The notes below the pieces were generated by a model. That model made no database searches. It had not been told where the DNA came from and saw nothing but the letters and a program-made list of their open reading frames with translations. Shown here one piece after another: positions 1 to 10,800 of a DNA stretch of 64,000 bases (position 1 is its first letter; the number at the start of each line of letters is the position of its first letter). A program made the translations under genes and the position numbers. Source of the DNA: Coccinella septempunctata (taxonomy: Eukaryota; Arthropoda; Insecta; Coleoptera; Coccinellidae); NCBI RefSeq assembly GCF_907165205.1, contig NC_058196.1, positions 3,824,501-3,888,500 of the forward strand, given 5' to 3'.

Positions 1-868
1 TACCCCGAGTAAGTACAAATAATTTATCTCCACATTTACGTTCCCAACATTCAACTCATCTGAGAAACTAAAATTTCTTTCGAAACCAAATTTCTCTGAT
101 TTGTCTTTGCAATGAAATTTCAACGTATACACACAGACTTCATTTCAAATCTTGAGTCAAAATTCAGGGACGTCGAACGGAACATGAAAATCGCCAATCA
201 CGTGATAAAATTGAAATACAATATCACAGGAAGCCTGAATGGAAATCCGCGAACGGGCAGTTTTCAGCCGATGTGATGGTTCTAAATAACCTGATTTTCA
301 TTCGAAAACTTGTTCGTTTTCACTTGCGAAAATTTTAGGGAATTCGATTTTTTGGCGGGGTCTTTCAGCTTGTTGAAACTTTTTGTTTCGTTAAGGTCCA
401 TTTTTTCATATATGATGAGATTTTAAGGAATCTGAACTATTGAATTTCTTTATCATTTGGCCGACGTTTCGGACATTATTCAGCTTTTTCTCAAGGCTAC
501 AATGTAAATTGATATGAAATGTATTGTCGAAGTATTGCACATAATGCTGCTCAGAACTTTAACTAGGAAAACTTCTGATCACCTATGAGGTAATTGGTTG
601 CGAGAATAGATCTAGACCTTGCTGGCTTTCACCAAAATTCGAAATTTTTATCTAGTAACCATTATTTTTCCTTTTCAGAACAGAATGAAAAACTTTCCGA
701 TCAAACCTTGCACAACATCTCTGGGACATCAGCGTAAGTAACTCTCCGTCAAACGCTTTCGAACCGCATTCCAAACCGTAGATTCGCATTCAACTAATCC
801 TTAATTTCTCCTCCAGCGATCTCAGAATACAATTGGCGTTGTCCGATATCAGCGACGACGAGGAATAA
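1..868 (+). CDS. AF4/FMR2 (Lilliputian)-like gene, copy 1, last exons only
   Basis: The 3' part of the tandem host gene; the rest lies left of the window. Visible are the last 8 bases of an exon (1-8, then donor GTAAGT at 9), a full exon at 679-733 (acceptor TTTTCAG, donor GTAAGT) and a terminal exon from 817 (acceptor CTCCAG) to a TAA at 866-868. Splicing joins these in one frame ending in SADLRIQLALSDISDDEE, which resembles the acidic DL..LSDSED motif that follows the ELL-binding segment in AFF proteins. Family knowledge: AFF proteins are nuclear scaffolds of the super elongation complex. The frame stays open past the TAA to 1018. Sequence is identical in the other copies over these exons. 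Confidence 0.7.
9..678 (+). other. Intron between the last-but-two and last-but-one exons (670 bp)
   Basis: Bounded by GTAAGT at 9 and TTTTCAG at 678. It contains no reading frame that I would call coding. The one recognisable item is the CCGACGTTTCGG motif at 461-472 (separate entry). The same intron lies at 14414-15083, 30276-30945 and 45109-45778, and begins at 63577. Confidence 0.75.
455..505 (-). ncRNA. Possible degenerate hammerhead-ribozyme / Penelope-type motif, copy 1
   Basis: On the minus strand the stretch reads CTGAATAATGTCCGAAAC, then GTCGGCC. This resembles the CTGATGA...GAAAC core and stem III of the hammerhead ribozymes carried by Penelope-like elements. The CTGATGA part is mutated to CTGAATAA, so an active ribozyme is unlikely. 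No Penelope reverse transcriptase is nearby. Confidence 0.3.
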
Positions 869-1018
869 GACCATTCTGTAGTGAAAAGAACGCTGTCTAA
901 CATAACGGCGATACCACCCGCCAATCACATGGACGTCATCCCGCAAATCCTGAAGGACTATCTTGAGAGAGTCAGCGCCCAAAGCAGCAGATTTTTCAGT
1001 GCCCATACTCTGTTATAA
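869..1018 (+). other. In-frame open extension after the gene's TAA, copy 1
   Basis: Directly after the TAA at 866-868 the same frame runs open for 49 codons (start DHSVVKRTLSNI, end SSRFFSAHTLL) to a TAA at 1016-1018, just before the poly(A) signal. Base composition here is exon-like rather than intron-like. It may be the former C-terminal end of the protein cut off by a nonsense mutation, or a readthrough extension. I recognise no domain in it. Confidence 0.6.
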
Positions 1019-1025
1019 TTATTCA

Positions 1026-1038
1026 AATAAATAAATAA
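1026..1038 (+). terminator. Poly(A) signal of gene copy 1
   Basis: Overlapping AATAAA hexamers in AAATAAATAAATAAG, 8 bases after the second stop. Sequence becomes AT-rich and non-coding from here. Confidence 0.6.
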
Positions 1039-1695
1039 GCCAAAAATTATATTTTTTCATTCTTGAAACCATCTAACAATTCAAATTTTCAAAAAAATAA
1101 AATAGCGATTATGTTAATTTCATAACAAATATTTTTATGAAGTATGTTCACAACAGAAAATAACTGAAAATTTTTGTTTTTGAAAAATAAGTACCCGCTC
1201 AGTGAGATAATTTTCCTTTTTTGTATTCAATCAACTTGTTCACTTCCTCGAAATCAACACTTCCCGTAAGTTCATTTTCTATAGAAGAGCGTACCGAAGA
1301 ATTATTTGGAGTATTCTTGAATTTTTTCGGAACCTTTCTCTTACCTCTTTCTCTTTCAATACATTCGCAGGAATAATTTCTTTTATTAAAACCACTTCTC
1401 CACTCATCGTATGGTTTCAAAATTTTGATATAATAATTTCAACTCTTTCAGTATTTTAACTGAGGTTACTTTATTTGAGGTTGCTCAAAACACCTCTTTA
1501 AATGGAGAATATTCTCGAATCAAATATATAACGTTGAAACGGATTAATTGGGTTATTCACGAGAGTTACATATATAGCATCATTGATTTTTTATAGAACT
1601 TTCTGAGCTCTACAAAAGAGGAGTTGATAATTTTTCTTTATCTCTCATATCGTCTATCTGAGCTGAATTTGCATTATCGATTCTGTTTTCAATTG
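1039..1695. repeat. AT-rich intergenic stretch grading into diverged satellite
   Basis: No gene seen. From about 1310 the sequence aligns by eye with the internal satellite (shared CTCCACTCATCGTATGGTTT and CAATACATTCGCAGGA-like blocks), and 1667-1695 matches its GCATTATTGATT...TTTTCAATTG segment. A 73-codon minus-strand ORF at 1199-1420 largely overlaps this satellite and is not taken as a gene. Confidence 0.6.
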
Positions 1696-3838
1696 TAGTG
1701 ATATAATTAATAATATAAAACAAAAAAATAAATATCATAGACTATATAAGAGGCATTTACTAAGTTGTTACTATGAAAGATTCAATGAATTAAGATCCAA
1801 AATTAAAAAAGATATTAGAACTGCTTATAAAAAATATTTGATGAATGTAGAAGTAGAACTTCAAGAAAACCCTAAAAAGTTTTGGAATTTTATCAATAAC
1901 AAAAAAGATATCACTAGGATACCAGGTGAGATGGAGTATGGGGGTGAAATCTTATCAGACGGTTCACAAATAGTAAATGCATTTGCAGATCACTTCTCTA
2001 AAAATTATACAAGGCAGGAACCGGGTTGTTTAGATAATGTTTGCAATGCTGATCGTGGTGGGTTTTTCCATATAAGTCAGATAACTGTGGAAGATATTGA
2101 AGAGGCTATTCAAAATTTGAAACCAAAAAAAAGTATGGGTCCTGATAATTTACCGGCATGTGTAATTAGGCAGTGTGCAGATATTTTTGCGAAACCATTT
2201 TTCATATTATTTAATTTATCCTTGAAAACAGCTAGTTTTCCGACATGTCTTAAAACAGCCTTCATATGCCGAGTATATAAAACGGGTGAAAAAGAAAAAA
2301 TAGTGAATTACCGGCCTATTTCTATCATTTCAAATATTGCAAAAGTGTTTGAATCGGTCTTACATAAATATATTATGTTTCACGTGAAGAACAAAATCCC
2401 AGTTCAACAGCATGGTTTCACTGCTGGTAGGTCTACATCATCAAACTTGATCGAGTTTGTTGAATATTCCTTGAATGCCTTTTCTAATCATTCTCAAGTA
2501 GATGTGCTTTATCTGGATGCAGTTAAAGCCTTCGATAGGGTACCCCATGACATTATATTGTTTAAGCTTCTGCATATACACAATTTTTCACTTCATTTGG
2601 TTTCTTTTTTTGGTTCTTATTTGGGTGGGAGAACTCAGTGTGTGAGGATAAATCAATTTTTTTCTGAAAACTTCGAAGCCACATCAGGGGTACCACAGGG
2701 TTCAAACCTTGGGCCCTTGTTGTTCCTTCTTTATATCAATGATATTGTTGATGTTGTGACTTTCTCTGAGATGAGTCTCTATGCTGATGATGTGAAGTTA
2801 TATAGGATTATTAGAAATCCTAATGATGCAGAGGAACTGAGGTCTGATTTGGATAGGGTTGTGGCCTGGGCTAAAAGAAATAAACTGACATTTAACAGTG
2901 CGAAATGTTATCTTGTAACATTTTCTAGAAAAAAGGTGGACCTTATCTATAATTATGCTGTGGACGGTGATCCCTTGACTAGACTCGAGAAAATCAAAGA
3001 TTTAGGTGTATCATTTGATAGATCTTTAACCTTTAATGATCATATTGATGAAGTAGTTAAAAATTCTTATAAGATGCTTGGGTTCATTTTGAGGAACACT
3101 AGAGAGTTCACAAACTTTAGAACATTAAAAATCCTATTTGATTCATATGTTATATCTAGACTTGAGTATTGTTCGGTTGTTTGGAATCCTAGTTATTTGT
3201 GTCAACAAAGAAAGATTGAAGGTGTAATCAAGAAATTTCTTAATAATGTTAACTTTATATTACGTAAGAGTAAAAATAGTTTTAACAATAATTTAAAAAA
3301 TTATAATTTAATAACACTAGAAAATAGAAGATTTATTGCTGAAATAGTTTACCTACATAAAACTATCACAAATAAAAATACTGACAGTGCTACACTTGAT
3401 AAATTACTTTTCTCAGTACCGAGGATTAATGTGAGATCTCATTCTACATTCTATTTACCTTGCCCTAGAACAAATTATATGAAATTTTCTCCAATACATT
3501 CAATGTGTGATAAGTACAATAGGGTTCAGGATGTATGTGATTTGTTTCCGCACTCAACATCTCAAATAAAGCGAAAACTGTATGACTACTTCTATGATTC
3601 AATAATTGCAACTTGAGAGTTCAAACTTGATTTCAATTTTTTTTTTTTTTTTTGTTTCATTCTTTTGTTGATGATTTCAATTATGTATTGTATATTCAAG
3701 AACCGTAATGGTTAAAATTGAATCGGATTGATAATTATTAGTGTACAATTGTTATTAGTAATAGCCGACTCAAGAATCGGAAACTAGAATACTTGTATTG
3801 TGGAATCTGTATGAGTTGTATCAATAAATAAATAAATA
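1696..3838 (+). mobile_element. 5'-truncated jockey/CR1-type LINE, copy 1
   Basis: A non-LTR retrotransposon remnant inserted in satellite. It starts abruptly inside the pol reading frame, runs through the RT stop at 3616 and a 3' UTR with a T-tract (about 3639-3654), and ends in a (AATA)n tail. AATTG sits on both sides (1691-1695 and 3839-3843), a plausible 5 bp target-site duplication. Satellite resumes immediately after it (GAGAACATTTCAAAACTTATCG). ORF1 and the apurinic-type endonuclease domain are missing, as expected after incomplete reverse transcription. The same insertion is in every unit, so it predates amplification. Confidence 0.88.
1841..3616 (+). CDS. Jockey/CR1-type LINE reverse transcriptase, N-terminally truncated
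   Basis: 591 residues from the first ATG. The frame is open back to 1697, so this ATG is only an internal methionine and the true protein began further 5'. Motifs: KKSMGPDNLP near residue 98, NYRPIS near 156, YLDAVKAFD with the motif A aspartate at 226, GVPQGSNLGPLLFLLYIND at 283-301 and YADD at 314-317. The C-terminal RLEYCSVVWNP block is typical of this LINE group. The endonuclease domain is absent. Copy 1 has R144 (CRVYK), where relatives and units 3-4 have proline, and several private changes (H175, L251, K at the TNKN site). It encodes the enzyme that copies LINE RNA at a DNA nick. This copy is dead on arrival as an element. Confidence 0.9.
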   Translation: MNVEVELQENPKKFWNFINNKKDITRIPGEMEYGGEILSDGSQIVNAFADHFSKNYTRQEPGCLDNVCNADRGGFFHISQITVEDIEEAIQNLKPKKSMGPDNLPACVIRQCADIFAKPFFILFNLSLKTASFPTCLKTAFICRVYKTGEKEKIVNYRPISIISNIAKVFESVLHKYIMFHVKNKIPVQQHGFTAGRSTSSNLIEFVEYSLNAFSNHSQVDVLYLDAVKAFDRVPHDIILFKLLHIHNFSLHLVSFFGSYLGGRTQCVRINQFFSENFEATSGVPQGSNLGPLLFLLYINDIVDVVTFSEMSLYADDVKLYRIIRNPNDAEELRSDLDRVVAWAKRNKLTFNSAKCYLVTFSRKKVDLIYNYAVDGDPLTRLEKIKDLGVSFDRSLTFNDHIDEVVKNSYKMLGFILRNTREFTNFRTLKILFDSYVISRLEYCSVVWNPSYLCQQRKIEGVIKKFLNNVNFILRKSKNSFNNNLKNYNLITLENRRFIAEIVYLHKTITNKNTDSATLDKLLFSVPRINVRSHSTFYLPCPRTNYMKFSPIHSMCDKYNRVQDVCDLFPHSTSQIKRKLYDYFYDSIIAT

Positions 3839-3843
3839 AATTG

Positions 3844-3965
3844 AGAACATTTCAAAACTTATCGTATGGTTTTATAGTCCTGATTCAATATTTTCAACTC
3901 TTTCCATATTTGAATGATCGCTTTATTCTTTCTGTTTGCTCTTCTGAATTCAAATCAATATAAAA
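3844..3965. repeat. Satellite remnant between the two LINEs, unit 1
   Basis: Continues the interrupted satellite (CTTATCGTATGGTTTTATAG, then GATTCAATATTTTCAAC and a TTTGCTCTTCTGAA block). It ends near the TAA-rich stretch where the R2-type LINE begins. Confidence 0.7.
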
Positions 3966-6900
3966 AATGTTAATAATAATAATACAAATAATATAATAGT
4001 CAGGGCATGTCTGGAGCCGGCGCTGGACATGACAGCATGCGGGACGTCGGTGGCAGGATGTTGAGGAAGCGGGCTCCTGCTGCAGAAGAAGCTACAGCTC
4101 CAAAGCAACAACAGCAACCAACGAGTCCAATTCAATTGCCGACTCGAACCGCTGAAGGTGCTGCGCAGGATATTCAGCCAGTGCTTACCCAAGCGGGGTT
4201 AGTTAGAAAGCGCATGAAGTGGACAACGTCCATGAATGAAACTATTGTGCGCATATATAACTCCATCACGGGACTAGGGCAGAACACGAACAACTATAGG
4301 AAAAGGCTCCATGAGGAATTCTGCAACGCCTACCCAATTATAAATGTCACTGAACAACGGGTGGCAGACCAGTACCGCGTAATTCAGAGAAATGAACTAA
4401 TACCAATGGCCAGAATCGACGCAATTAAACAAGAACTTCAGCGTCCGCCAGTAACAGAGAGCGACACCAACATCTCTGATGAGATTCACATGCCTGGGCA
4501 ACAACAGCCAGAAGAAATTGACGCTGAAAGTCCATCTTGCAACCCAAGTGAGGCAGAACACCAGGACGATAGGGAAGAGCTCCACCGACAAATTGACTCT
4601 GAGATGAGGAGATATTTTGCCGAATTGGAAGGAAAAGATCCTCTTCATCGAATAGCACCTCCCCGACTCAATACATCCAAGAATATGTCACTCATAATCG
4701 ACATCTTGAATAAGGACGTTTTACCTGAGTACCTACAGAATGGCAGTTCATTGGAATATCTTCATCTAGTTTTTTACTGTGCAGCGCTAACGACGGCTAA
4801 AATCATAGGGGCAAAAATTCGCCGAACGAACAACGATGGTCCAAAATTACACAAATTATATGCGCCACCATGGCAGAAACGTCTTCAACACAAAACAGAG
4901 AGACTAATAAGAGACATTGGACGACTGACGGAGTACGTGAACGGAAATCGCGGAAGGAAGGTTGTGAAAGCTGCCAAAGAAATCATGGATAGAAACAGAA
5001 CACACACAGAACGAGAGACTGAGAATGCTTCAGCTCACCACTGCCTCGACACTCTGAAGCAAAAGCTAAGTCTGTATGCAGAACGCCTGAGAAGATATAA
5101 AAGCAATTATAGCCGGAAAAGAGACAACAATTCATTCGAAAAGTCGGAAGAAACTTTCTACCGGTCACTCACATCGTCTGATGGAGAAAATGGAAAGTTA
5201 CCACCAAAAGAAGCCATTGAACAATTCTGGACCGAACAATTATCAACGAAACCTCAGTTCAATAGAGATACCGGATGAATTGAAGATGAAAAGTCTGAAG
5301 CTGTAAAATATGAGCCGATACAACATGACATAATCACAATTGAAGAAGTAAAATCAGCTATCAGAGGACTACACAACTGGAAAACACCTGGGCCTGATGG
5401 ATTACAGAACTTCTGTATCAAGAAACTTTGGATCATGCATGACAAATTGACCTCCGCAATAAATGATGTCACTGAAAATCCTGAAAGAATGCCAATATTC
5501 CTTACACATGGCACAACGTACCTGTTACCTAAAGGCCAAAGGAATACAGAAGACCCATCCAAATACCGACCAATCACATGTCTTCCAACGATGTACAAAT
5601 TAATTACATCGTGCATTTCAAATCGAATTCACAACCATTGCGAAAGGAATAACATCATCGCCATGCAACAAAAAGGATGCACCAAAGAGAGCAGAGGGTG
5701 CAAAAAACAGCTAATAATTGATTCAGTTATCGGCAATCAAGCGTTCTCCAAGCGAAGGAATCTTTACGCTGCGTACATAGACTACAAGAAAGCATTCGAT
5801 TCCATACCTCACGAATGGCTCTTGACTATCTTGAATATTTACAAGGTGGATCCCAATATTGTTAAGTTCCTGAAAAACGCTATGTCAACCTGGCGTACTA
5901 GTCTTCAAATGAAAGCCGCAGATGGCTCCATTACGACAGGACCTATTCCAATAAGACGCGGAATTTTCCAAGGGGATTCGCTGAGCCCTCTGTGGTTCTG
6001 CATGGCTCTGAATCCCTTGTCTCATAGATTGAACTCTACGGACTACGGATTTGCCATCAAAAGCGGCAGTAGAACTATGATGAAACTGAATCATCTCCTT
6101 TACATGGACGATTTGAAACTCTTCGCATCTACCAAAAAACAAATGCAACAGATGCTGAAAATGGTGGAAGGATTTTCGGAAGACATCAAAATGAAGTTTG
6201 GATTAGAAAAATGTCGACTGCTCAACATAACGAGATGGAAAATAGAAGATGGTACGTTCAAACTCAGAGAAGGTGCAGAAATTGAAGCATTGAAGGAAGG
6301 AGACACATACAAGTATCTGGGCATAAAATAGGCAAGAAAAATCAATCAGATCCAGATGAAGAAAGAACTAACGGAGGAGTTCACCCGAAGATTGAGAAGG
6401 ATAATGAGAACTGGCCTTTACAGCAAGAATCTGATAAAAGCTATCAATACCTACGCTTGCTCGGCGCTGAGCTACTCATTCGGTATCATCTCTTGGACCA
6501 CCACCGATTTAGCAGCCTTACAAAGAAAAATAAGGACGATGCTCACTAAACACAATAAACATCACCCCAAAAGCTCAATAGAACGGACCGAGCTGCCACG
6601 ACATCTTGGGGGTAGAGGAATTGTTGATTTGTCCAACCGTATGACCCAGGAAATTGAAGGACTTCGAAAATATTTTCTGAGCAAGGCTGCTTCGTCAGAA
6701 CTCCATCGAGTAGTTTGTGTTGCTGATACTTCTACACCGTTAAAGCTACAGCAGGACCACTTGGAAACCGTCGAACACTCTGCAGAAAGTAAAATGCAGA
6801 AACTGATTGGCAAACCTTTGCATGGGAGGCACCAGAACGAGGTCAACCATGATTACGTCGACATTTCTGCGTCGAACTACTGGTTGACTTCCGGAAGGTT

Positions 6901-7819
6901 GTTTCCTGAGACAGAGGGCTTCATGCTTGCCATCCAGGATCAGGTGATTCCAACAAGGAACTACATGAAATATATCGCCAAGGATGCCTCAGTGGCGGAT
7001 GAAAGCTATCGTTATGGCTGTGCGACACATGAAACTATCCAGCACATCACCGGGGGATGTCAGAAGTTCGCGGGCACGGAGTACAAAAATAGACATGATG
7101 CCGTTGCGAAGATTCTTCACCAAGAATTGGCACTAAAACACCAACTTCTAAGTTCGAAAAAGGTTTCTTATTACAATTACCATCCGGATGCTGTATTGGA
7201 AAATGAACATCACAAGCTCTATTGGGATCGCACGGTTCTCACAGACCGGAAAATAACCCACAATAGACCAGACCTCATATTGCTCAATAAGGATGAGGAC
7301 ACAGCACTTTTCATCGATGTGGCGATTCCAAATAATAACAATCTTCTAGATAGGCACGCTGAAAAAATTTCCAAGTACAGAGATCTCGAGGAGCAAACCA
7401 GGAGACAGTGGAAGCTGAAAGATGTCAAGACCATCCCTATTGTCATATCATCTACAGGCCTGATACCGAAGAAACTACTGGAGAACTTGAGGAAACTTCA
7501 GCTGGACGAAAATATCTCTAGAGTGATGCAGAAGGCGGTACTGCTGGGAACGGCGAGAACTGTACGCAAGTACATGGGAAATTCAGAGGAACACCGTCTG
7601 CTCCGACAGGAAGTGCGGACGGAGCAGGAATCCAACTTACAGCAGGGATCCGAGGAGCGACCTGAACCCGACCAACACCACGAGCCCGAAAACCTGGAAA
7701 GGGCTCCAACAGAGCTTAATCCTTTTGATATCTGAGATATCTGGGATAAGTGAATTTTCCTCTGAAGAGGAGTGTGAAAGCCGCAAGGCTAAAGTCATAA
7801 AGCTCTGTTTTATAATAGG
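3966..7819 (+). mobile_element. R2-superfamily (R4/Dong-like?) LINE, near full length, copy 1
   Basis: Boundaries are approximate. The 5' side is a TTAATAATAATAATAC stretch just upstream of the ORF. The 3' UTR after 7735 runs to TTTTATAATA, beyond which satellite resemblance (GAATTTCAGG) resumes. One long frame encodes a Myb-like N-terminus, RT, and restriction-like endonuclease. The element lies in TAA-rich sequence; Dong elements of silkworm are known for TAA-repeat targets, which would fit an R4-clade assignment, but this is inference. Confidence 0.8.
4007..7735 (+). pseudogene. R2-type LINE polyprotein (Myb-like / RT / restriction-like endonuclease), two stops
   Basis: A single 1243-codon frame. 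Residues 71-145 have the WTTSMNE...YPIINVTEQRVADQ pattern of a Myb-like DNA-binding region. RT motif A is YIDYKKAFD (Asp592), then GIFQGDSLSP and YMDD at 699-702. A zinc knuckle near 1001-1018 reads YRYGC...H...C; the first cysteine expected from relatives is Tyr1001. The endonuclease follows, with RPD at 1087-1089, Asp1104 in FIDVAIP and Lys1123 in KYRDL. Stops: TGA at codon 424 (5276-5278, before IEDEK) and TAG at codon 775 (6329-6331, after YKYLGIK). Both sit where TGG (Trp) is plausible; unit 2 has TGG at the second site. The product would nick target DNA and copy LINE RNA. This copy cannot make it. Confidence 0.88.
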
Positions 7820-10800
7820 CAGTGATTTCTCTGAATTTCAGGATTTTCATAATTTTCAATAGAGAATTACTCAATTTTTTCGGAACGTTACTGTAACCAT
7901 TTCTATACTTATATATCTGCAGTATTTTCTTCGATTGAGACCATTTCAAATTTTAACGTATGATTTCATAATTGTGATTCAAAATTTCCAACAATTATAA
8001 AATTTCAATTCTGACTTTATTCATTTTATTTACCTTTGGTATTCATAAGACTGTTTTTCCATTTAATGCTTGTGGACTTTGAGTAGTTGAACATCTACAC
8101 GGTTCTTCAAAATTACATGCAGAATCAAAATAACCCAAAAACATTATTCCTCTTCAAGAATATTGATTTTTCGTGAGGTAATATGCTTTCGACGAATGAA
8201 ATAGAATGTTCTCGAAACTCCAGGTAAAAACCTGATCGAAAGTTAATGCGTTTTCTCAAAATTCTGCATCCCTACTCTTTCACTAGATAACGTCATGTTC
8301 TGAAATTCTATTCAGTATAACTCTGTTCGCTCTTTTGAGAGGTTGAAAATCTCGGCGAATTCCTCAGTGTCTTCTCGATCATTGGCAAAATTGTGTGAAT
8401 TTTTTCATTCAGAATACCGTATCGATAAAATTTGAAAATGAGGTTAACTAATGATTGGTACGAGAAGTTGATGTAAGTAGTGTATATTCAGCATGACTTC
8501 GAATTAATTAGTGTAGAAAAAGTTGTTAACATCAAAATATTTTTCCTTTTCAATTGAGAATCTTCCAAAACCTATCGTTCGGTTTCTCAATTGTGATTCA
8601 ATATTTTCAATATTTCAATTATCTTTTTTCTTTTTGCTCTTAGAAATGAAAGTTTTTTTTTCATTCATTCTTGTGATATTTGAATGGTTAACATAATTGC
8701 AGTTTTTAGAAATTACATGAAGAATCGAAATAACAAATGATCATGATACAGTTTCACGAATTTAGACTTTTAGCAAAGTATTGTTCTTTTGAAAAATATG
8801 ATAGAATGTTCTCGAAATTCCAGGTAGAAACCTGACCGTTAGTTAATGCGTGCTCTCAAAATTCTGCATCCCTACTCTTTTAGTAGATAACGTTCTATTC
8901 AGTATAACACTGTTCGCTCTTTTGAGAAGTTGAAAATTTCGGCGTATTCCTTAGTGTCTTCTAGATCATTGGCAAAGTTTTGTGAATCTTTTCATTCAGA
9001 ATACCGTATCGATAAAATTTGAAAATGAAGTTAACTAATGATTGGTACGAGAAGCTGATGTAAGTAGTGTATATTCAGAATGACTTCGAATTAGTTAGTG
9101 TAGAAAAAGTTAATAACATCAAGATATTTTTCATTTAATCAAGTCTCCAGTGAATTTCAGGTTTCTTATATTTCTCACTAATCAATTTTTAAATTTTTTT
9201 GAATAGCCACTCTAACCTCGTACTAATTCAATACATTTGCTGAATTGATTCTTTTCGTTGAAAATATTTCTCCACTCATCGCATGGTTTCAAAATTGTGA
9301 TTCAATGTTTTCAACCCTTCAATAATCAAATAAACTGTTTCTTCCTTTTGTTTGGGTTTTGAAATATAAAACAGGCTTATTTCTTTCATTTTTGTGGACT
9401 TTGACTAGCAGAAAATCATTTCGGTTCTTCAAAATTACATGCATATTCAAAATAACAAACAATCATGATACCGTTTCGCGAGAATAGAATTTTAGCAAAG
9501 TATTATTCTTTTGAAAAATAGGATAGAATTTACTCGAAATTCTAGGTTAAATTTGCATTATTGATTTCCTTTTCAATTGAGAACATTCCAAAACCTATCG
9601 TTCGGTTTCTCAATTGTGATTCAATATTTTCAATATTTCAATTATCTTTTTTTCTTTTTGCTTATCCAAATATAAATTTTTTTTTCATTCATTCTTTTGA
9701 TCTTTGAATATTTAACATGATTTCAGTTTCTTAAAATTACATGAAGAATCGAAATAACAAATAATCATGATACAGTTTCACGAATATAGACTTTTAGCAA
9801 AATAGCATTATTTCGAAATAAAAAAGATAGAATGTTCTCGAAACTCCAGGTAGAAACCTGACCGATAGTTAATGAGTTTTCTCAAAATTCGGCATCCCTA
9901 CTCTTTTAGTAGATAAAGTTCTATTCAGTATAACTCTGTTCGCTCTTCTGAGAAGTTGAAAATTTTGTCGAAATCCTTAGTGTCTTCTAGATCATTGACA
10001 AAGTTTTGTGAATTTTTTCATTCAGAATACCGTATCGATAAAATTCGAAAATGAAGTTAACTAATAATTGGTACAAGGAGTTGGTGTAAGTAGTGTATAT
10101 TCAGCATAACATCGAAATATTTTTCATTTAATCAAGTCTCCATTGAATTTCAGGTTTCTTATATTTCCCACTAATCACTTTTTAAATTTTTTTGAATAGC
10201 CACTCTAACCCCGTACTAATTCAATACATTTGCAGAATTGATATTCTTTTCGTTGAAAATATTTCTCCACTTATCGTATTGTTTCAAAATTTTGATTCGA
10301 TATTTTCAACCCTTCAATAATCAAATAAACTGTTTCTTCTTTTTGTTTGCGTTTTGAAATATAAAACAGGCTTATTTCTTTCATTTTTGTGGACTTTGAC
10401 TAGCAGAAAATCATTTCGGTTCCTCAAAATTACATGCATATTCAAAATAACAAATAATCATGATACCGTTTCGTGAGAATTACATTACATTACTTAGATT
10501 ATAAACTTTTAGCAGAGTATTAATCTTTCGAAAAATAAGATAGAATGTTCTCGGAATTCTAGGTTGAATTTGCATAAACGATTTCCTTTTCAATTGAGAA
10601 CATATCGAAACTTATCCTATGGTTTCTTAATTGTGATTAGATATTTTCAACTTATTCAATATTTCAATTATCACTTTCTTTTCTCTTTTGGCTCTTCCAA
10701 ATATAATTTTTTTTCATTCATTCGTGTGAACTTTGAATGGTTTACATTTTTTTAGTTTTTCAGAATTACATGCAGAATCAAAATAGCCAAGGATCATTAT

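Noticed and set aside
1199..1420. 73-codon minus-strand ORF with a basic, coding-looking sequence, conserved in all units
   Set aside because: It overlaps satellite-like sequence, has no recognised domain, and its conservation is explained by the near identity of the units.
3950..4192. 80-codon minus-strand ORF with hydrophobic stretches
   Set aside because: It is antisense to the Gln/Ala-rich start of the R2-type ORF; the hydrophobicity is a by-product of the complementary codons.
4007..7735. Reading the R2-type LINE stops as programmed recoding
   Set aside because: Stop positions differ between copies and sit at plausible Trp or Glu codons, which fits ordinary decay.
10564..10755. 63-codon ORF in satellite, repeated in each unit
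   Set aside because: Phe/Tyr/Ser-rich product of AT-rich satellite; no start context or family resemblance.
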